The notes under the pieces: model-generated | The model's database searches: none | What the model saw: the letters and a program-made list of their open reading frames with translations, nothing else | What the model was told of the DNA's origin: nothing | Part shown: positions 1-10,639 of the stretch, piece by piece | How the letters are laid out: every line of letters begins with the position of its first letter | How positions within the stretch are numbered: the first letter of the stretch is position 1 | Position numbers and translations under genes: made by a program | Origin: Myxococcales bacterium | GTDB lineage: Bacteria > Myxococcota_A > Polyangia > Haliangiales > Haliangiaceae | NCBI GenBank assembly: GCA_016794525.1 | Contig: JAEUJY010000141.1 | Coordinates: forward strand, 186,001-250,000 | Direction of reading: 5' to 3' | DNA length: 64,000 nucleotides

Positions 1-18
1 CGCGCGACAAGCCCGCGG

Positions 19-936
<918 letters not shown>

Positions 937-942
937 GGACGG

Positions 943-1067
943 CTCCGACTCCAGCTCCGACTCCGGTTCCGGTTCCGGTTCCGACTCCGGCTCCGGTTCC
1001 GACTCCGGCTCCGGTTCCGACTCCGGCTCCGGCTCCGGTTCCGGTTCCGAGTTCCGACGCCGGTTCC
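943..1067. repeat. Hexamer microsatellite, GACTCC/GGTTCC type
   Basis: A simple tandem array of 6-bp units (GACTCC, GGTTCC, GGCTCC in varying order) starts a few bases after the psuG stop. The same hexamer family recurs in the gene-free region at 14.3-15.5 kb. It reads as an Ser/Gly/Asp repeat in one frame, but there is no reason to think it is translated. Unit order is irregular, as expected for slippage. Confidence 0.9.
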
Positions 1068-1265
1068 GGTCGCGGCCGCGGTCACGGTCACGGTCGCGGT
1101 CACGGTCGCGGTCGCGGTCACGGTCGCGGTCGCGGCCGCGGTCGCGGTCACGGTCACGGTCGCGGTCACGGTCGCGGTCACGGTCGCGGTCACGGTCACG
1201 GTCGCGGTCGCGGTCGCGGCCGCGGTCGCGGCCGCGGTCACGGCCGCGGTCACGGCCGCGGTCAC
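1067..1265. repeat. Hexamer microsatellite, CGGTCA/CGGTCG type
   Basis: About 33 consecutive 6-bp units of CGGTCR, with occasional CGGCCG, follow the previous array directly and end about 40 bp before the next start codon. The tract therefore fills the promoter and leader region of the secreted-protein gene at 1305. Units alternate irregularly between CGGTCA and CGGTCG. An Arg/Ser-rich reading frame crosses it, which I regard as spurious. Confidence 0.9.
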
Positions 1266-1304
1266 AGAGTTGCCCCCCGGCGCGGCTCGTGGCAAACCGA
1301 CCCG

Positions 1305-2480
1305 ATGCGAGCACTGTCGACCGTGGCCGTCGCCGCCGCGCTCCTCGGGCTGCCGGCGGCCAGCGCGCAGCCGGGCAAGGCGCCGCCCAAGATCGTGAAG
1401 GATCCACCGCCGCCGCCGCTGGTGGGGCTGACCAAGGTCGGCGAGCTGCGCCCGGCGCGCGGCTGGGTCGACGACACGATCACCGAGATCGGCGGCGCGC
1501 TGGTGGCGCTGGTGCACGACGGCGCCGACGTCCGGGTCACGCGGGTGTCCTTGACCGACGGCACGGTCGCCGGCGAGCTGGCGATCGGCGCGGCGGCGCC
1601 CGAGGCCCACCACCTGATCCCGGTCGGCGATCGGCTGCTGGTCATCAACGGCGTCGAGAACCCGCGCGGCGCGGTGCTGATCGACGGCACCGGCAAGGCG
1701 CTGCGCAGCTGGAAGCCGGCCGACGCGATCAGCGTGCGCACGATCGGCGGCAAGCCGGTGGTGGTCGCGCACACGTCGACGGTGCGCGGCAAGGCCACCG
1801 TGCACCAGGTCGCGCTGTACGATCTGGCGAGCGGCAAGAAGCTGCCCAAGAAGGGTGCGACCCTGACGCTGGGCGCCGACGGCCGCGACGCCAAGCTCGA
1901 CTTCCGCCCGGTCTACTTCGCCGACGATCTCACGGTCGCGATCGGCGTGCGTGGCGGCGTCTTCCGCAAGGCCGAGAACCAGCGCTCGCCCGACACCTGG
2001 GCCAGCTACGACCTCACGACCGGCGCGTGGATCAAGGACCAGCCGATCACCGATCCGATGGCGATCGCGCGGCGCCAGCCGATCCTCGCGGCCCACTCGG
2101 GCGAGACAGTGTTCGTGCGCATGGCCGAGGACCTGTCGGGGCTCGAGCTGTGGCAGGGCGGTGACGTCAAGGAGCTCGCGCTCGATCAGCCGGGCGAGCT
2201 GTACGACCCGACGTCGGTGCAGTACGCGCAGCGCGGCGACGCGCTGTGGCTGTCGCTCGCCGTCGATCCCACCAACGGGCCGGCGGTGCGACGGCAGAAG
2301 GTCGACCCGCGCTACCTCGACCTGTTCGAGGTCCAGGGCGATCGCGCGGTGCGCCGGGCCCGGTTGCTGCTCGGCAAGTCGCCGGTGCGCTGGGGCTGGG
2401 TCGGCGACGTGTGGTGGGTGCTCGAGAAGAGCGTCGGGGTCAGCCGCGGCGGCCCGGTGCTCACGCTCTACCGGATCTGA
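1305..2480 (+). CDS. Secreted protein of unknown function, probable beta-propeller
   Basis: I do not recognise this 391-aa protein. It starts with a signal peptide (MRALSTVAVAAALLGLPAAS, cleavage expected after SAQ near residue 23), then a Pro-rich linker (PPPPP near residue 38). The rest is a mature domain of short beta-strand/turn segments with recurring GDRLLV-, GKPVVV- and GDVWWVLE-like stretches. That pattern suggests a propeller-like fold exposed in the periplasm or at the surface. No catalytic motif is visible. The ATG start is preceded by a hexamer microsatellite that would have to contain or replace its promoter. It ends 20 bp from the convergent lipoprotein gene. Confidence 0.75.
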   Translation: MRALSTVAVAAALLGLPAASAQPGKAPPKIVKDPPPPPLVGLTKVGELRPARGWVDDTITEIGGALVALVHDGADVRVTRVSLTDGTVAGELAIGAAAPEAHHLIPVGDRLLVINGVENPRGAVLIDGTGKALRSWKPADAISVRTIGGKPVVVAHTSTVRGKATVHQVALYDLASGKKLPKKGATLTLGADGRDAKLDFRPVYFADDLTVAIGVRGGVFRKAENQRSPDTWASYDLTTGAWIKDQPITDPMAIARRQPILAAHSGETVFVRMAEDLSGLELWQGGDVKELALDQPGELYDPTSVQYAQRGDALWLSLAVDPTNGPAVRRQKVDPRYLDLFEVQGDRAVRRARLLLGKSPVRWGWVGDVWWVLEKSVGVSRGGPVLTLYRI

Positions 2481-2499
2481 CGGCGGCCCGCTGCCGCGA

Positions 2500-3132
2500 T
2501 CACGGCGCCGCGGCGTCGCTCGGCGACGGCGCGGGCAGCTCGGGCGGCGGTGGGGCGGCGTCGACCACCGGCGGCGGCGGAGCCGCGTCGACCGGCGGCG
2601 GCGGCGGCGGCGGCGGCGGGACCGGGCGCGGCGCCGGGCGGACCGGCTCGACCGGCGCCGGGATCTCGGGCGTCGCGGCGTCGCTGGCGATCTTGACCAG
2701 GCGGCCGTGGACGATGCCGTTGGTGATCGGCACGAAGCGGTAGCGCGCCAGCGCGTGGCCGGCGAGCACGAAGGTGAACTCGTGCGGGACGGCCGCCTCG
2801 CCGTCCCACAGCACCGGGGTCGGCCCGAGGCGCACGCCGTCGACCGCGGCGATCGCGCCGACGGGCGTCGACCGCAACAGCAGCTGGATGCTGCGGCGAT
2901 CGCGCGCCCCGGCGCGGGCCCCGCCGCGCGGCTGCGGATCGGGGTCGAGCGCGAACCCGCCGGCCGGATCGTAGGTCGGCAGCGCGGTGATGCCGCCGTC
3001 GATGGCGACGCCGGCGTCGAGCGCGGTCAGCGCGGTCGCGGGCGCCGGCGGCGGCTTGCCGGGATCCCCGCCCTCGCCGCCGCAGGCCACGGCGGTGGTG
3101 GCGGCCAGCGCCAGGACGAACTTCATCGGCAT
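2500..3132 (-). CDS. Proline-rich lipoprotein with PEGA-like domain
   Basis: This 210-aa protein has a lipoprotein signal ([15 protein letters not shown], lipobox Cys at residue 17 from the first Met), so it is probably membrane anchored. Residues 80-150 look PEGA-like: [19 protein letters not shown] followed by a TPVLWDG turn, as in surface proteins with a repeated P-x-G-A strand. The last 60 residues are a Pro/Ala/Asp low-complexity tail with runs of prolines, typical of a spacer through peptidoglycan or to the surface. Two in-frame Met codons (3132 and 3126) are possible starts; neither has a clear ribosome-binding site. The specific function is unknown. Confidence 0.75.
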   Translation of the reverse strand: MPMKFVLALAATTAVACGGEGGDPGKPPPAPATALTALDAGVAIDGGITALPTYDPAGGFALDPDPQPRGGARAGARDRRSIQLLLRSTPVGAIAAVDGVRLGPTPVLWDGEAAVPHEFTFVLAGHALARYRFVPITNGIVHGRLVKIASDAATPEIPAPVEPVRPAPRPVPPPPPPPPPVDAAPPPPVVDAAPPPPELPAPSPSDAAAP

Positions 3133-3167
3133 CGCGGCGCGACGCTACCGCACCGCGCGCGGCGTCG

Positions 3168-4337
3168 CTACTCGGCCTTCTTCTTCTTCTTGCCGGGCAG
3201 GATGTTCATCAGCTTGCAGATGATGCCGAGCATGATCTCGTCGGCGCCGCCGCCGATCGACATCAGCCGGGTGTCGCGGTACGCGCGCGACGCGACGTTG
3301 TCCCACATGAAGCCCATGCCGCCCCAGTACTGCAGGCAGGCGTCGGACACCTCGCGGGCCAGGCGCCCGGCCTTGAGCTTGGCCATCGACGCCAGCTTGG
3401 TGACGTCGGCGCCGCCGACGTAGTCCTCGACCGCGCGGTAGACCAGCGAGCGCAACAGCTCGATCTCGGTGGCCAGCTCGGCCAGCCGGAAGTGGATGAC
3501 CTGGTTGTCGATGAGCGGGCTGCCGAAGGTGTGGCGATCCTTGCAGTAGGCGATCGTCGCGTCGATCACCTTCTCCATGCCCTTGAGCGAGCTGGCCGCG
3601 CCGAACAGCCGCTCCTCCTGGAACTGCACCATCTGCATCATGAAGCCCATGCCCTCGCCGCCGATGCGGTGGCGCTGCGGCACCCGCACGTCCTCGAAGT
3701 ACACCGGGCAGGTGTCCGACGCGCGCATGCCGAGCTTGTCGAGCTTGGTGCCGACGGTGACGCCCTTGGCCTTGGCCGGCACGATGATGAGCGTCTTGTT
3801 CAGGTGGACCGGGCCGTCGCCGGTGTTGGCCAGCAGGCAGAACCAGTCGGCCTGGGCCGCGTTGGTGATCCACATCTTGCTGCCGTTGATGACGTAGTCG
3901 TCGCCGTCCTTCTTCGCGGTGGTCTTGAGCGCCGCGACGTCGGAGCCGCCGCTGACCTCGCTGACCGCGATCGCCGCGACCATGTCGCCGGCGATCGCCG
4001 GGGCCAGGAACTCGCGGCGCAGCTCGTCGGCGCCCCACCGCGCCAGCGCCGGCGTCGCCATGTCGGTCTGGACGCCGAGCGCCATCGGGATCGAGCCGCC
4101 GGCGCAGGTGCCGAGCTCCTCGGCGACCACCAGCGAGTACGAGTAGTCGAGGCCCATGCCGCCGAACGCCTCGGGCTTGTTGACCCCGAGCAGCCCCAGC
4201 GCGCCGGCCTTCTTGAACACCTCGTGCGCCGGGAACGCGCCCTTGGCCTCCCATTCGTCGCAGTGCGGGTTGATCTCCTTGTCGATGAAGTCGCGGACGG
4301 TCTTGCGCAGCTGCTTGTGCTCTTCGGTGAACTTCAT
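3168..4337 (-). CDS. Acyl-CoA dehydrogenase
   Basis: This is a 389-aa FAD-dependent acyl-CoA dehydrogenase that should oxidise an acyl-CoA thioester to the trans-2-enoyl-CoA in fatty-acid or branched-chain catabolism and pass electrons to ETF. The N-terminal helical domain begins [17 protein letters not shown]. The FAD/substrate strand motifs [12 protein letters not shown] and [10 protein letters not shown] lie in the middle, and the C-terminal helical domain has the [11 protein letters not shown] and [17 protein letters not shown] signatures. The length is normal. The C-terminus ends in a KKKKK-AE tail, unusual for the family. The chain-length specificity cannot be read. No beta-oxidation partners are adjacent. 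Confidence 0.94.
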   Translation of the reverse strand: MKFTEEHKQLRKTVRDFIDKEINPHCDEWEAKGAFPAHEVFKKAGALGLLGVNKPEAFGGMGLDYSYSLVVAEELGTCAGGSIPMALGVQTDMATPALARWGADELRREFLAPAIAGDMVAAIAVSEVSGGSDVAALKTTAKKDGDDYVINGSKMWITNAAQADWFCLLANTGDGPVHLNKTLIIVPAKAKGVTVGTKLDKLGMRASDTCPVYFEDVRVPQRHRIGGEGMGFMMQMVQFQEERLFGAASSLKGMEKVIDATIAYCKDRHTFGSPLIDNQVIHFRLAELATEIELLRSLVYRAVEDYVGGADVTKLASMAKLKAGRLAREVSDACLQYWGGMGFMWDNVASRAYRDTRLMSIGGGADEIMLGIICKLMNILPGKKKKKAE

Positions 4338-4412
4338 CGCCGCGGACGGTACCCCGCACCGCCGGCGGTCGCCATCGCGGCGGCCTTTCTTGCGCCTTAC
4401 AGGCCGCGCCGG

Positions 4413-5933
4413 TCAGCGCAGGAACCGCAACACGTCGCTGCCGACGACCCGCACGCCGGGCTGGGCGGCGCCCTGGATCGTCAGCTCGACGACGGTGTCG
4501 ATCCTCTCGACGAGCGTGGCCTCGACGACCGCGCCCTGCGCGCGCCACGCCAGCCGGATCGCGGGCCAGCCGTCGATGGTGACGCGGCTGCGCGCCGGCG
4601 GGCCGCGGCGGCGCAGCCCCGGCCACGCCGACAGGTAGCGCGCGACCGGGTCCGCGATGTCGCCCTGCGTGGAGTCGAGCGAGAACACCTCGAGATCGAC
4701 GCGCGTCGAGCCCTGCCGCCACTGCTCGGCGAGCACCGTCGCAGGCGTGGCGGGGGTGGGCTGGCGCACGAACGAGCGCGGGAGGTCGACCACGACGCCG
4801 TACCGCCAGTTGCGATAGGGCGGCCCGGCGTCGACCTCGACCATCGCCGGCTCCAGCGCGAGCGCGGCGGTCGCGGCGTCGACCCAGGCGTCGCCCGGCC
4901 ACGCCGACGCCCGGTTGGCGACCTGCAGCGCCAGCACGTGGCCGTCGATCACCGCGGCCGTGGTGCGGCTCTGCAAGCTCAGCCACGCCAGCCCCTCGGG
5001 CGCGACGATCTCGACGAAGCGCCCCGGGTGGCCGGCCAGCGTCGCGGGGCCGACGGCGACGATCTGATCCTCGGGGCCGGCGTAGCCGTCGAGGTACGCC
5101 TCGACCGACGCGGACCACGGCTCGCGCGAGACCCGGAGCCCCGTCCCGGTCACGACCTCGCGGGCCTCGAGGCGCGCCGGGTCGTCGGGCGACGCCGTCG
5201 CCCCCTCCACCCGCCACACGCCGGGCGGATGGCGCCAGGTCCAGCCGCCGACGAAGTCGCGGAAGCGCTCGCCGTGATCGGCGTAGTCGGGCCCCCATTC
5301 GTCTTGCAGCGACGGCCGCGCGCGCAGGTCGGCGGCGAGCGCGTCGATCGCCGCCGCGTCGAGGAACACCGTCCCCGCGAGCACGGCCTCGAGCGCCGGC
5401 CGCGCGGCGCCGGTGAACGCGGCGGTCGTGGCCAGCGTGATCGCGACGTAGCGTCCGGCGACGTGCGCGAACGCGTGATCGTGGAGCTCGCCCTGGAGAG
5501 CGGTGCGCAGCACGGTGAACCGCTGGCCGCCGATCACCGCGGTCGTGGCCGGTCCGAGCGGCGCCTCCTCGTCGAGCAACTGCGCCGCCAACGTGGCGAC
5601 CGCGAGCACCGGCCGGGCGGCGCCGATCGGCCGCCCCGCGATCGTGAGGTAGACCGCGGGATCCGCCGGGTCGCCCGCCGCGAGCACGACGCCATCGCTG
5701 GTGTACGCGTGCGTCTGTTGCGGCGTCAGCACGCGCCATGCGGTGGGCATGACGACGCGGACGCCCGCCTCCAGGACCTCGAGCTCGGCGCCGCGGAGGC
5801 GCCAGCCTGGGCCGGCCCGCTCGGGGCGCGGGGGCGGCGCCGCCCGCGGCGCTCCCTCGCGGCAGGCGACCGCCAGCGCCACCGCGCCCGCCAGCCCGAT
5901 CCGCGCGCCGCGCCCGGTCGCCATCACCGGCAT
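4413..5933 (-). CDS. Lipoprotein of unknown function, paralogue of the gene at 6222
   Basis: This is a lipoprotein of about 506 aa. I start it at the Met of [16 protein letters not shown] because a lipobox (LAVAC) follows; the longer reading upstream has no signal peptide and overlaps the divergent small gene. After the Cys comes a Pro/Ala linker, then [20 protein letters not shown], which is almost the same as [20 protein letters not shown] in the protein encoded at 6222-7727. Both also share an FCDFVGGW/CDFAGDYCWR-type segment followed by PPGxWRV, so they are diverged duplicates. Neither has a recognisable catalytic motif. They are probably outer-membrane or periplasmic proteins. Confidence 0.8.
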   Translation of the reverse strand: MPVMATGRGARIGLAGAVALAVACREGAPRAAPPPRPERAGPGWRLRGAELEVLEAGVRVVMPTAWRVLTPQQTHAYTSDGVVLAAGDPADPAVYLTIAGRPIGAARPVLAVATLAAQLLDEEAPLGPATTAVIGGQRFTVLRTALQGELHDHAFAHVAGRYVAITLATTAAFTGAARPALEAVLAGTVFLDAAAIDALAADLRARPSLQDEWGPDYADHGERFRDFVGGWTWRHPPGVWRVEGATASPDDPARLEAREVVTGTGLRVSREPWSASVEAYLDGYAGPEDQIVAVGPATLAGHPGRFVEIVAPEGLAWLSLQSRTTAAVIDGHVLALQVANRASAWPGDAWVDAATAALALEPAMVEVDAGPPYRNWRYGVVVDLPRSFVRQPTPATPATVLAEQWRQGSTRVDLEVFSLDSTQGDIADPVARYLSAWPGLRRRGPPARSRVTIDGWPAIRLAWRAQGAVVEATLVERIDTVVELTIQGAAQPGVRVVGSDVLRFLR

Positions 5934-5966
5934 CGTACCGTACGCGCGACCGGCGCCGGAGGTCGT

Positions 5967-6221
5967 ATGCTCGGCCCGATGTCGACCGCGCAGCCGAAGA
6001 ACCCGCTCCACGGGATCACGCTCGAGCAGATCGTCACCGAGCTGGTGGCGAACTACGGCTGGCCCGACCTGGCGGCGCGGATCCGGATCAACTGCTTCGC
6101 CCAGGATCCGTCGGTGGCGTCGAGCCTCAAGTTCCTGCGCAAGACGCCGTGGGCGCGCGAGAAGGTCGAGGGCCTCTACCTGTTCATGCTGCGCGAGCGC
6201 AAGCGCGCCGCGCGCACCTGA
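5967..6221 (+). CDS. VF530-family (DUF2132) small DNA-binding protein
   Basis: This small protein (80-84 aa) carries the whole family signature: [20 protein letters not shown], then [13 protein letters not shown], then [21 protein letters not shown] and LYLFMLR. Proteins of this type (Vibrio VF530 is the prototype) are double-stranded-DNA binding by structural annotation. I place the start at ATG 5967 because GGAGG sits four bases before it; the alternative ATG at 5979 is sixteen bases from that site and gives an 80-aa protein closer to family length. It stands alone on the plus strand between two paralogous minus-strand lipoprotein genes, tail to tail with the next gene and with no gap. Confidence 0.92.
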   Translation: MLGPMSTAQPKNPLHGITLEQIVTELVANYGWPDLAARIRINCFAQDPSVASSLKFLRKTPWAREKVEGLYLFMLRERKRAART

Positions 6222-7727
6222 TCACGACGCCGCGATCAGCCGCAGCGCGTGGCGAGCGTCGTCGACGTCGGCGGCCAGCGGCGCGGTGAGGATCCACTCG
6301 ATCCGGGTGCCGGCGCGATCGATCAGGTAGGTCTCGGTGACCGACTGCGGCCCGCGCCGCCGGGTCAGCGTCGCCGGGTGGCCGTCGACGGTCGTCGCGA
6401 CCGGGGTCGGCGGGCGCGGCGCGCCGGGCAGCGTCAGCGCCGGCGCCGGCAGCGGCGGCGGCAGCGCCGGGTCGGGCACGATCACGAGGTGCGCGACGGC
6501 GTCGCCGCGCCGCCAGCTGCGGCGGATGCCGACGTCGTCCTCGGTCCAGTCGGGGTCGGGCTGCCAGCTGCCGGGCAGCGCCACCTCGACGCCGGCGCGG
6601 CGGTGGCGGAACGTGCCGCGATCGTCGACCGCGACCGCGCGGGTGATCGCGACGCCGGCCTCGGCGGCGATCGCGGAGGCCGGGCCCGGCCACGCCGCGG
6701 CCAGGTTGTCGGTCACCACCGACAGCATGCGCGCGCCGATCCGCGCCTGCGCGATCCGCATCCGGTACGGCACGGTCGACGCGACGTCGATGTCGGCGAC
6801 GATCGCCCCGCGATCGCCGAACCGCGTCAGGCCGGTGCGGATCAGCGTCGTCGTGCCGATCCGCGTGCGCATCGCGTCGAGGTACGCGGCCTCGGTGCCG
6901 GCCCACGCCTCGGTGCCGACGTAGACGGTGGTGCCGGTGACGCAGTCGTTGGCGACCAGGCGCTGGCTGGGATCGGTGTCGGCGGGCTCGGTGATCACCT
7001 TGACGCGCCACTGCCCGGGCGGCTGGCGCCAGCAGTAGTCGCCGGCGAAGTCGCAGAAGACGCCGTCGTGGTACGCGAAGTCCGGGCCGATCAGATCCTG
7101 GGTCACGGTCGGGCCCAGCGCCGCGACCAGATCGGCGTGGGCCGCGCGATCGAGCAGGGTCAGGCCGGCCAGCAGGCTGGCCAGCTGCGGTCGCACCGCG
7201 TCGCCGCGCGCGATCGGGTACTGCAGCTTGACCTCGAGGTAGCGACCGCCGACGACGATGCTGCCGAACAACCGCTCGTAGGTCGCCGGGTCGCCCCAGG
7301 TCTCGCGCTGCATGCGGAGCTCGGCGCTGGCGGTCCGGAACGGTTCGGGATCGCCGACCGCGGTCCACTCGTCGGCCGACTTGGCGGCCAGCGCCTCGCG
7401 ATGGGCCACGGGATCGCCATCGCCGATCGGGTTGCCGTCGATCGCGAAGTACACGTCGTCGTCGTCGTCGTCGGGCGCGATCACGTCGGGCACCAGCGCG
7501 ACCGCGACCTGGCCGCCGATGCGCAGCCCGGCGTTGCCACCCAGCACGCGCCAGCCGGCGGGCACCGTCAGCCGCACCCCGGCGCCGGCGTCCTCGAGCA
7601 CGTCGCCGCGCAGCCGCCAGCCCGGCCCGCGCCGCTCGACCTCGGCCGGCGGCGCCGCGGCGTCGGGGGGCGGCGCCCCGCCCTTGCAGGCGAGCAGCGC
7701 CGACGCGACGATCACGAGCGACCGCAC
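6222..7727 (-). CDS. Lipoprotein of unknown function, paralogue of the gene at 4413
   Basis: This 501-aa lipoprotein has the signal MRSLVIVASALLAC with the lipobox Cys at residue 14, followed by an Ala/Pro/Asp linker and [20 protein letters not shown], shared with the protein encoded at 4413-5933. An Asp-rich patch (PDDDDDDVYFAIDG near residue 90) might bind calcium. The segment FCDFAGDYCWRQPPGQWRV has two closely spaced cysteines that could form a disulfide. The two paralogues are separated only by the VF530 gene, so the duplication either spanned or was later split by that gene. The function is unknown. Confidence 0.8.
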   Translation of the reverse strand: MRSLVIVASALLACKGGAPPPDAAAPPAEVERRGPGWRLRGDVLEDAGAGVRLTVPAGWRVLGGNAGLRIGGQVAVALVPDVIAPDDDDDDVYFAIDGNPIGDGDPVAHREALAAKSADEWTAVGDPEPFRTASAELRMQRETWGDPATYERLFGSIVVGGRYLEVKLQYPIARGDAVRPQLASLLAGLTLLDRAAHADLVAALGPTVTQDLIGPDFAYHDGVFCDFAGDYCWRQPPGQWRVKVITEPADTDPSQRLVANDCVTGTTVYVGTEAWAGTEAAYLDAMRTRIGTTTLIRTGLTRFGDRGAIVADIDVASTVPYRMRIAQARIGARMLSVVTDNLAAAWPGPASAIAAEAGVAITRAVAVDDRGTFRHRRAGVEVALPGSWQPDPDWTEDDVGIRRSWRRGDAVAHLVIVPDPALPPPLPAPALTLPGAPRPPTPVATTVDGHPATLTRRRGPQSVTETYLIDRAGTRIEWILTAPLAADVDDARHALRLIAAS

Positions 7728-7753
7728 GCCCCGACCCTACACCACCGCGACGA

Positions 7754-9025
<1,272 letters not shown>

Positions 9026-9026
9026 G

Positions 9027-9061
9027 ACCGGAATCCGGTGACCACCCTCCGGAATCCGGAG
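9027..9061. promoter_or_regulatory. Two palindromic sites 21 bp apart (candidate operator/UAS)
   Basis: Two perfect odd palindromes share the core CCGGAATCCGG. The first is ACCGGAATCCGGT at 9027-9039 and the second CTCCGGAATCCGGAG at 9047-9061. Their centres (9033 and 9054) are 21 bp apart, two helical turns, so a dimer pair could bind on one face. The first begins one base from the start of the activator gene, so it would cover that gene's ribosome-binding site as well. They lie in the divergent region shared with the M15-like peptidase gene. Confidence 0.6.
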
Positions 9062-9153
9062 AGCCCTGCCATTGTGTCACCCCGAGCGCGCTTCGCCAGG
9101 GCTCAAGTCGCCGAGATCGTGACGCGGCCCGCCGGGCCCGGACCGCGGCTGGC

Positions 9154-9169
9154 TGGCATGCGGCTTGAT
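9154..9169 (+). promoter_or_regulatory. Degenerate sigma54 (-24/-12) promoter candidate
   Basis: TGGCATGCGGCTTGAT matches the sigma54 pattern TGGCACG-N4-TTGCW at 9 of 11 fixed positions. It has GG and TTG at the correct spacing, but GA in place of the important -12 GC. The predicted transcript would start about 9180, leaving almost no leader before the ATG at 9182. The paired palindromes sit about 125-150 bp upstream, the distance expected for an upstream activating site. Weak evidence. Confidence 0.25.
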
Positions 9170-9181
9170 GTACGTGAGGCC

Positions 9182-9826
9182 ATGCCCGCAATCGCGCTGC
9201 TTCCGCTGGTCGCCGCAGGGTGGATGACCCTGCAGCAGCCGGATCCGCCGATCAGCGTGCTCGACGCCGCGCAGACCGCGGTCACCGAGGCGCTGCAGGC
9301 CGCCCGCGCGTCCCAGGTCGAGGTGACGATCTTCAACGTCAACTACCCCGAGACGATCACCGTCTACGTCGGCCGCGACGGCTCGGTCGACGACGCCACC
9401 CGCAAGCAGCTCGAGCGCACCTTCAAGTGCAAGCGCACCAAGCGGCAGCACGCGATCGACCGCGGCCTGCTGGTGATGCTGGCCGACGTCGCGGCCCGCT
9501 ACCCCGGCAAGACGATCGAGTACGTCTCGGCGTACCGCGCGGTCGACCCGCGCGAGTCTCGCCACCGCCAGGGTCGCGCCTTCGACTTCCGGATCCCGGG
9601 CGTGCCGCTGACCGAGCTGCGCGATTACGTCTGGACCCACCACAGCGAGATCGGCGTCGGCTGGTACCCGCAGAGCAACTTCATCCACATGGATCACCGG
9701 CCCGGCGACAAGGACTACGCCTGGACCCAGATCGGCGCCACCGAGCACGGCAACCCGTACTGGGCGACCAAGGCCCGGCGCGCCGAGCCCGCCCCCGAGC
9801 GGCCGCGCCGCGGCGCCGGCTCGTAG
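9182..9826 (+). CDS. Secreted M15/DUF882-type peptidase (YcbK-like)
   Basis: This 214-aa exported protein starts with a short hydrophobic signal (MPAIALLPLVAAGWM). The C-terminal half is an M15-like zinc metallopeptidase fold: SAYRAVD, then SRHRQGRAFDFRIPG with candidate zinc ligands His128 and Asp135, then NFIHMDHR with His169 or His172. Related YcbK/DUF882 proteins act on peptidoglycan cross-links, so cell-wall remodelling is the likely role. The N-terminal 90 residues (VEVTIFNVNYPETITVYV) look like a separate beta domain found in this subfamily. A longer start at ATG 9158 is possible. It is divergent from the FHA activator and may be its target. Confidence 0.83.
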   Translation: MPAIALLPLVAAGWMTLQQPDPPISVLDAAQTAVTEALQAARASQVEVTIFNVNYPETITVYVGRDGSVDDATRKQLERTFKCKRTKRQHAIDRGLLVMLADVAARYPGKTIEYVSAYRAVDPRESRHRQGRAFDFRIPGVPLTELRDYVWTHHSEIGVGWYPQSNFIHMDHRPGDKDYAWTQIGATEHGNPYWATKARRAEPAPERPRRGAGS

Positions 9827-9844
9827 CGACGGCGACGGCGACGG

Positions 9845-10546
9845 CTACGGCGTCCAGGTGAGCCGCGGGCCGCGGGTGCGGGCGCCGGCGAAGGTCGCGA
9901 CGAGGTCGTAGGCGCCGGCAGGGATCGCCGCGCCGCCGACGGTGGTGCCGGGGAACGGGTAGCTGCGCGCCATCGGCGTGAACTCGCCGGGGATCGTGGC
10001 CGCGGCGAACACCAGCTCGTCGCCATCGACCGCGGCGTCGGGATCGACGGCGAGCTCGAACGGCACCGACACCCGGCTCACGGTGGTGACCGCGACGGCC
10101 CGGTCGGCCTGGGCGCCGGTGAAGGTGATCGGCTGGGCCGGCAGCCGCACGCCCATGACGACGATCAGGTGCAGGTCGTCGGGGGTGATCGTCAGCGGGC
10201 CGCAGCCGCCGCTCGCCGCGACCGCGCCGCCGACGCGGTAGTTGGCCGCCGGCACCCGCGCGCCCGCACCGTCGGTGCCGTCCCAGGCCAGCTGGCCGTC
10301 GCCGAGCCGGGCCGCCGGCAGCGCGACGTCGGCGACGCCGTCGGTGGCGATCGCGCGCAGCGCGAGGTCCGCGACCGGATCGCCATCGCCGGTCCACGCG
10401 ATCGTCACCGTGCCGGTCGGGCCCAGCTGCGCGAAGCCGTCGGGCGCGGTCAGCGCGAACTGTCCGGCGCTCGGACAGCTGGCGTCGTCGGCGCAGCCGG
10501 CGGCGGCGACGAGCACGGACACGATCGCGAGCCTACGCACACCCAC
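9845..10546 (-). CDS. Lipoprotein with FlgD/Ig-like beta domains
   Basis: This 233-aa lipoprotein has a GTG start and the signal VRRLAIVSVLVAAAGC. The mature part contains a FlgD-like turn (GQLAWDGTDGAGARVPAANY), which in known families joins two Ig-like strands, followed by more beta strands. No catalytic residues are visible. It is likely a periplasmic or surface structural protein. It is divergent from the large kinase gene, 93 bp away. Function unknown. Confidence 0.75.
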   Translation of the reverse strand: MGVRRLAIVSVLVAAAGCADDASCPSAGQFALTAPDGFAQLGPTGTVTIAWTGDGDPVADLALRAIATDGVADVALPAARLGDGQLAWDGTDGAGARVPAANYRVGGAVAASGGCGPLTITPDDLHLIVVMGVRLPAQPITFTGAQADRAVAVTTVSRVSVPFELAVDPDAAVDGDELVFAAATIPGEFTPMARSYPFPGTTVGGAAIPAGAYDLVATFAGARTRGPRLTWTP

Positions 10547-10639
10547 ATCGTACGCGACGATCCCGCCGACATCGAGGTGTGGGCGACCCCACCGATCTTA
10601 CTAGATCGCGTGAACCCGAGACGCCGCTACGATCGTTTC

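Noticed and set aside
3145..5739. 864-aa minus-strand ORF over the acyl-CoA dehydrogenase
   Set aside because: Arg/Gly-rich shadow frame. The dehydrogenase motifs are in a different frame and complete.
9181..9861. Alternative frames over the M15-like peptidase
   Set aside because: Shadow frames rich in Arg/Pro; only the 9182 frame has the SRHRQGRAFDF and FIHMDH motifs.
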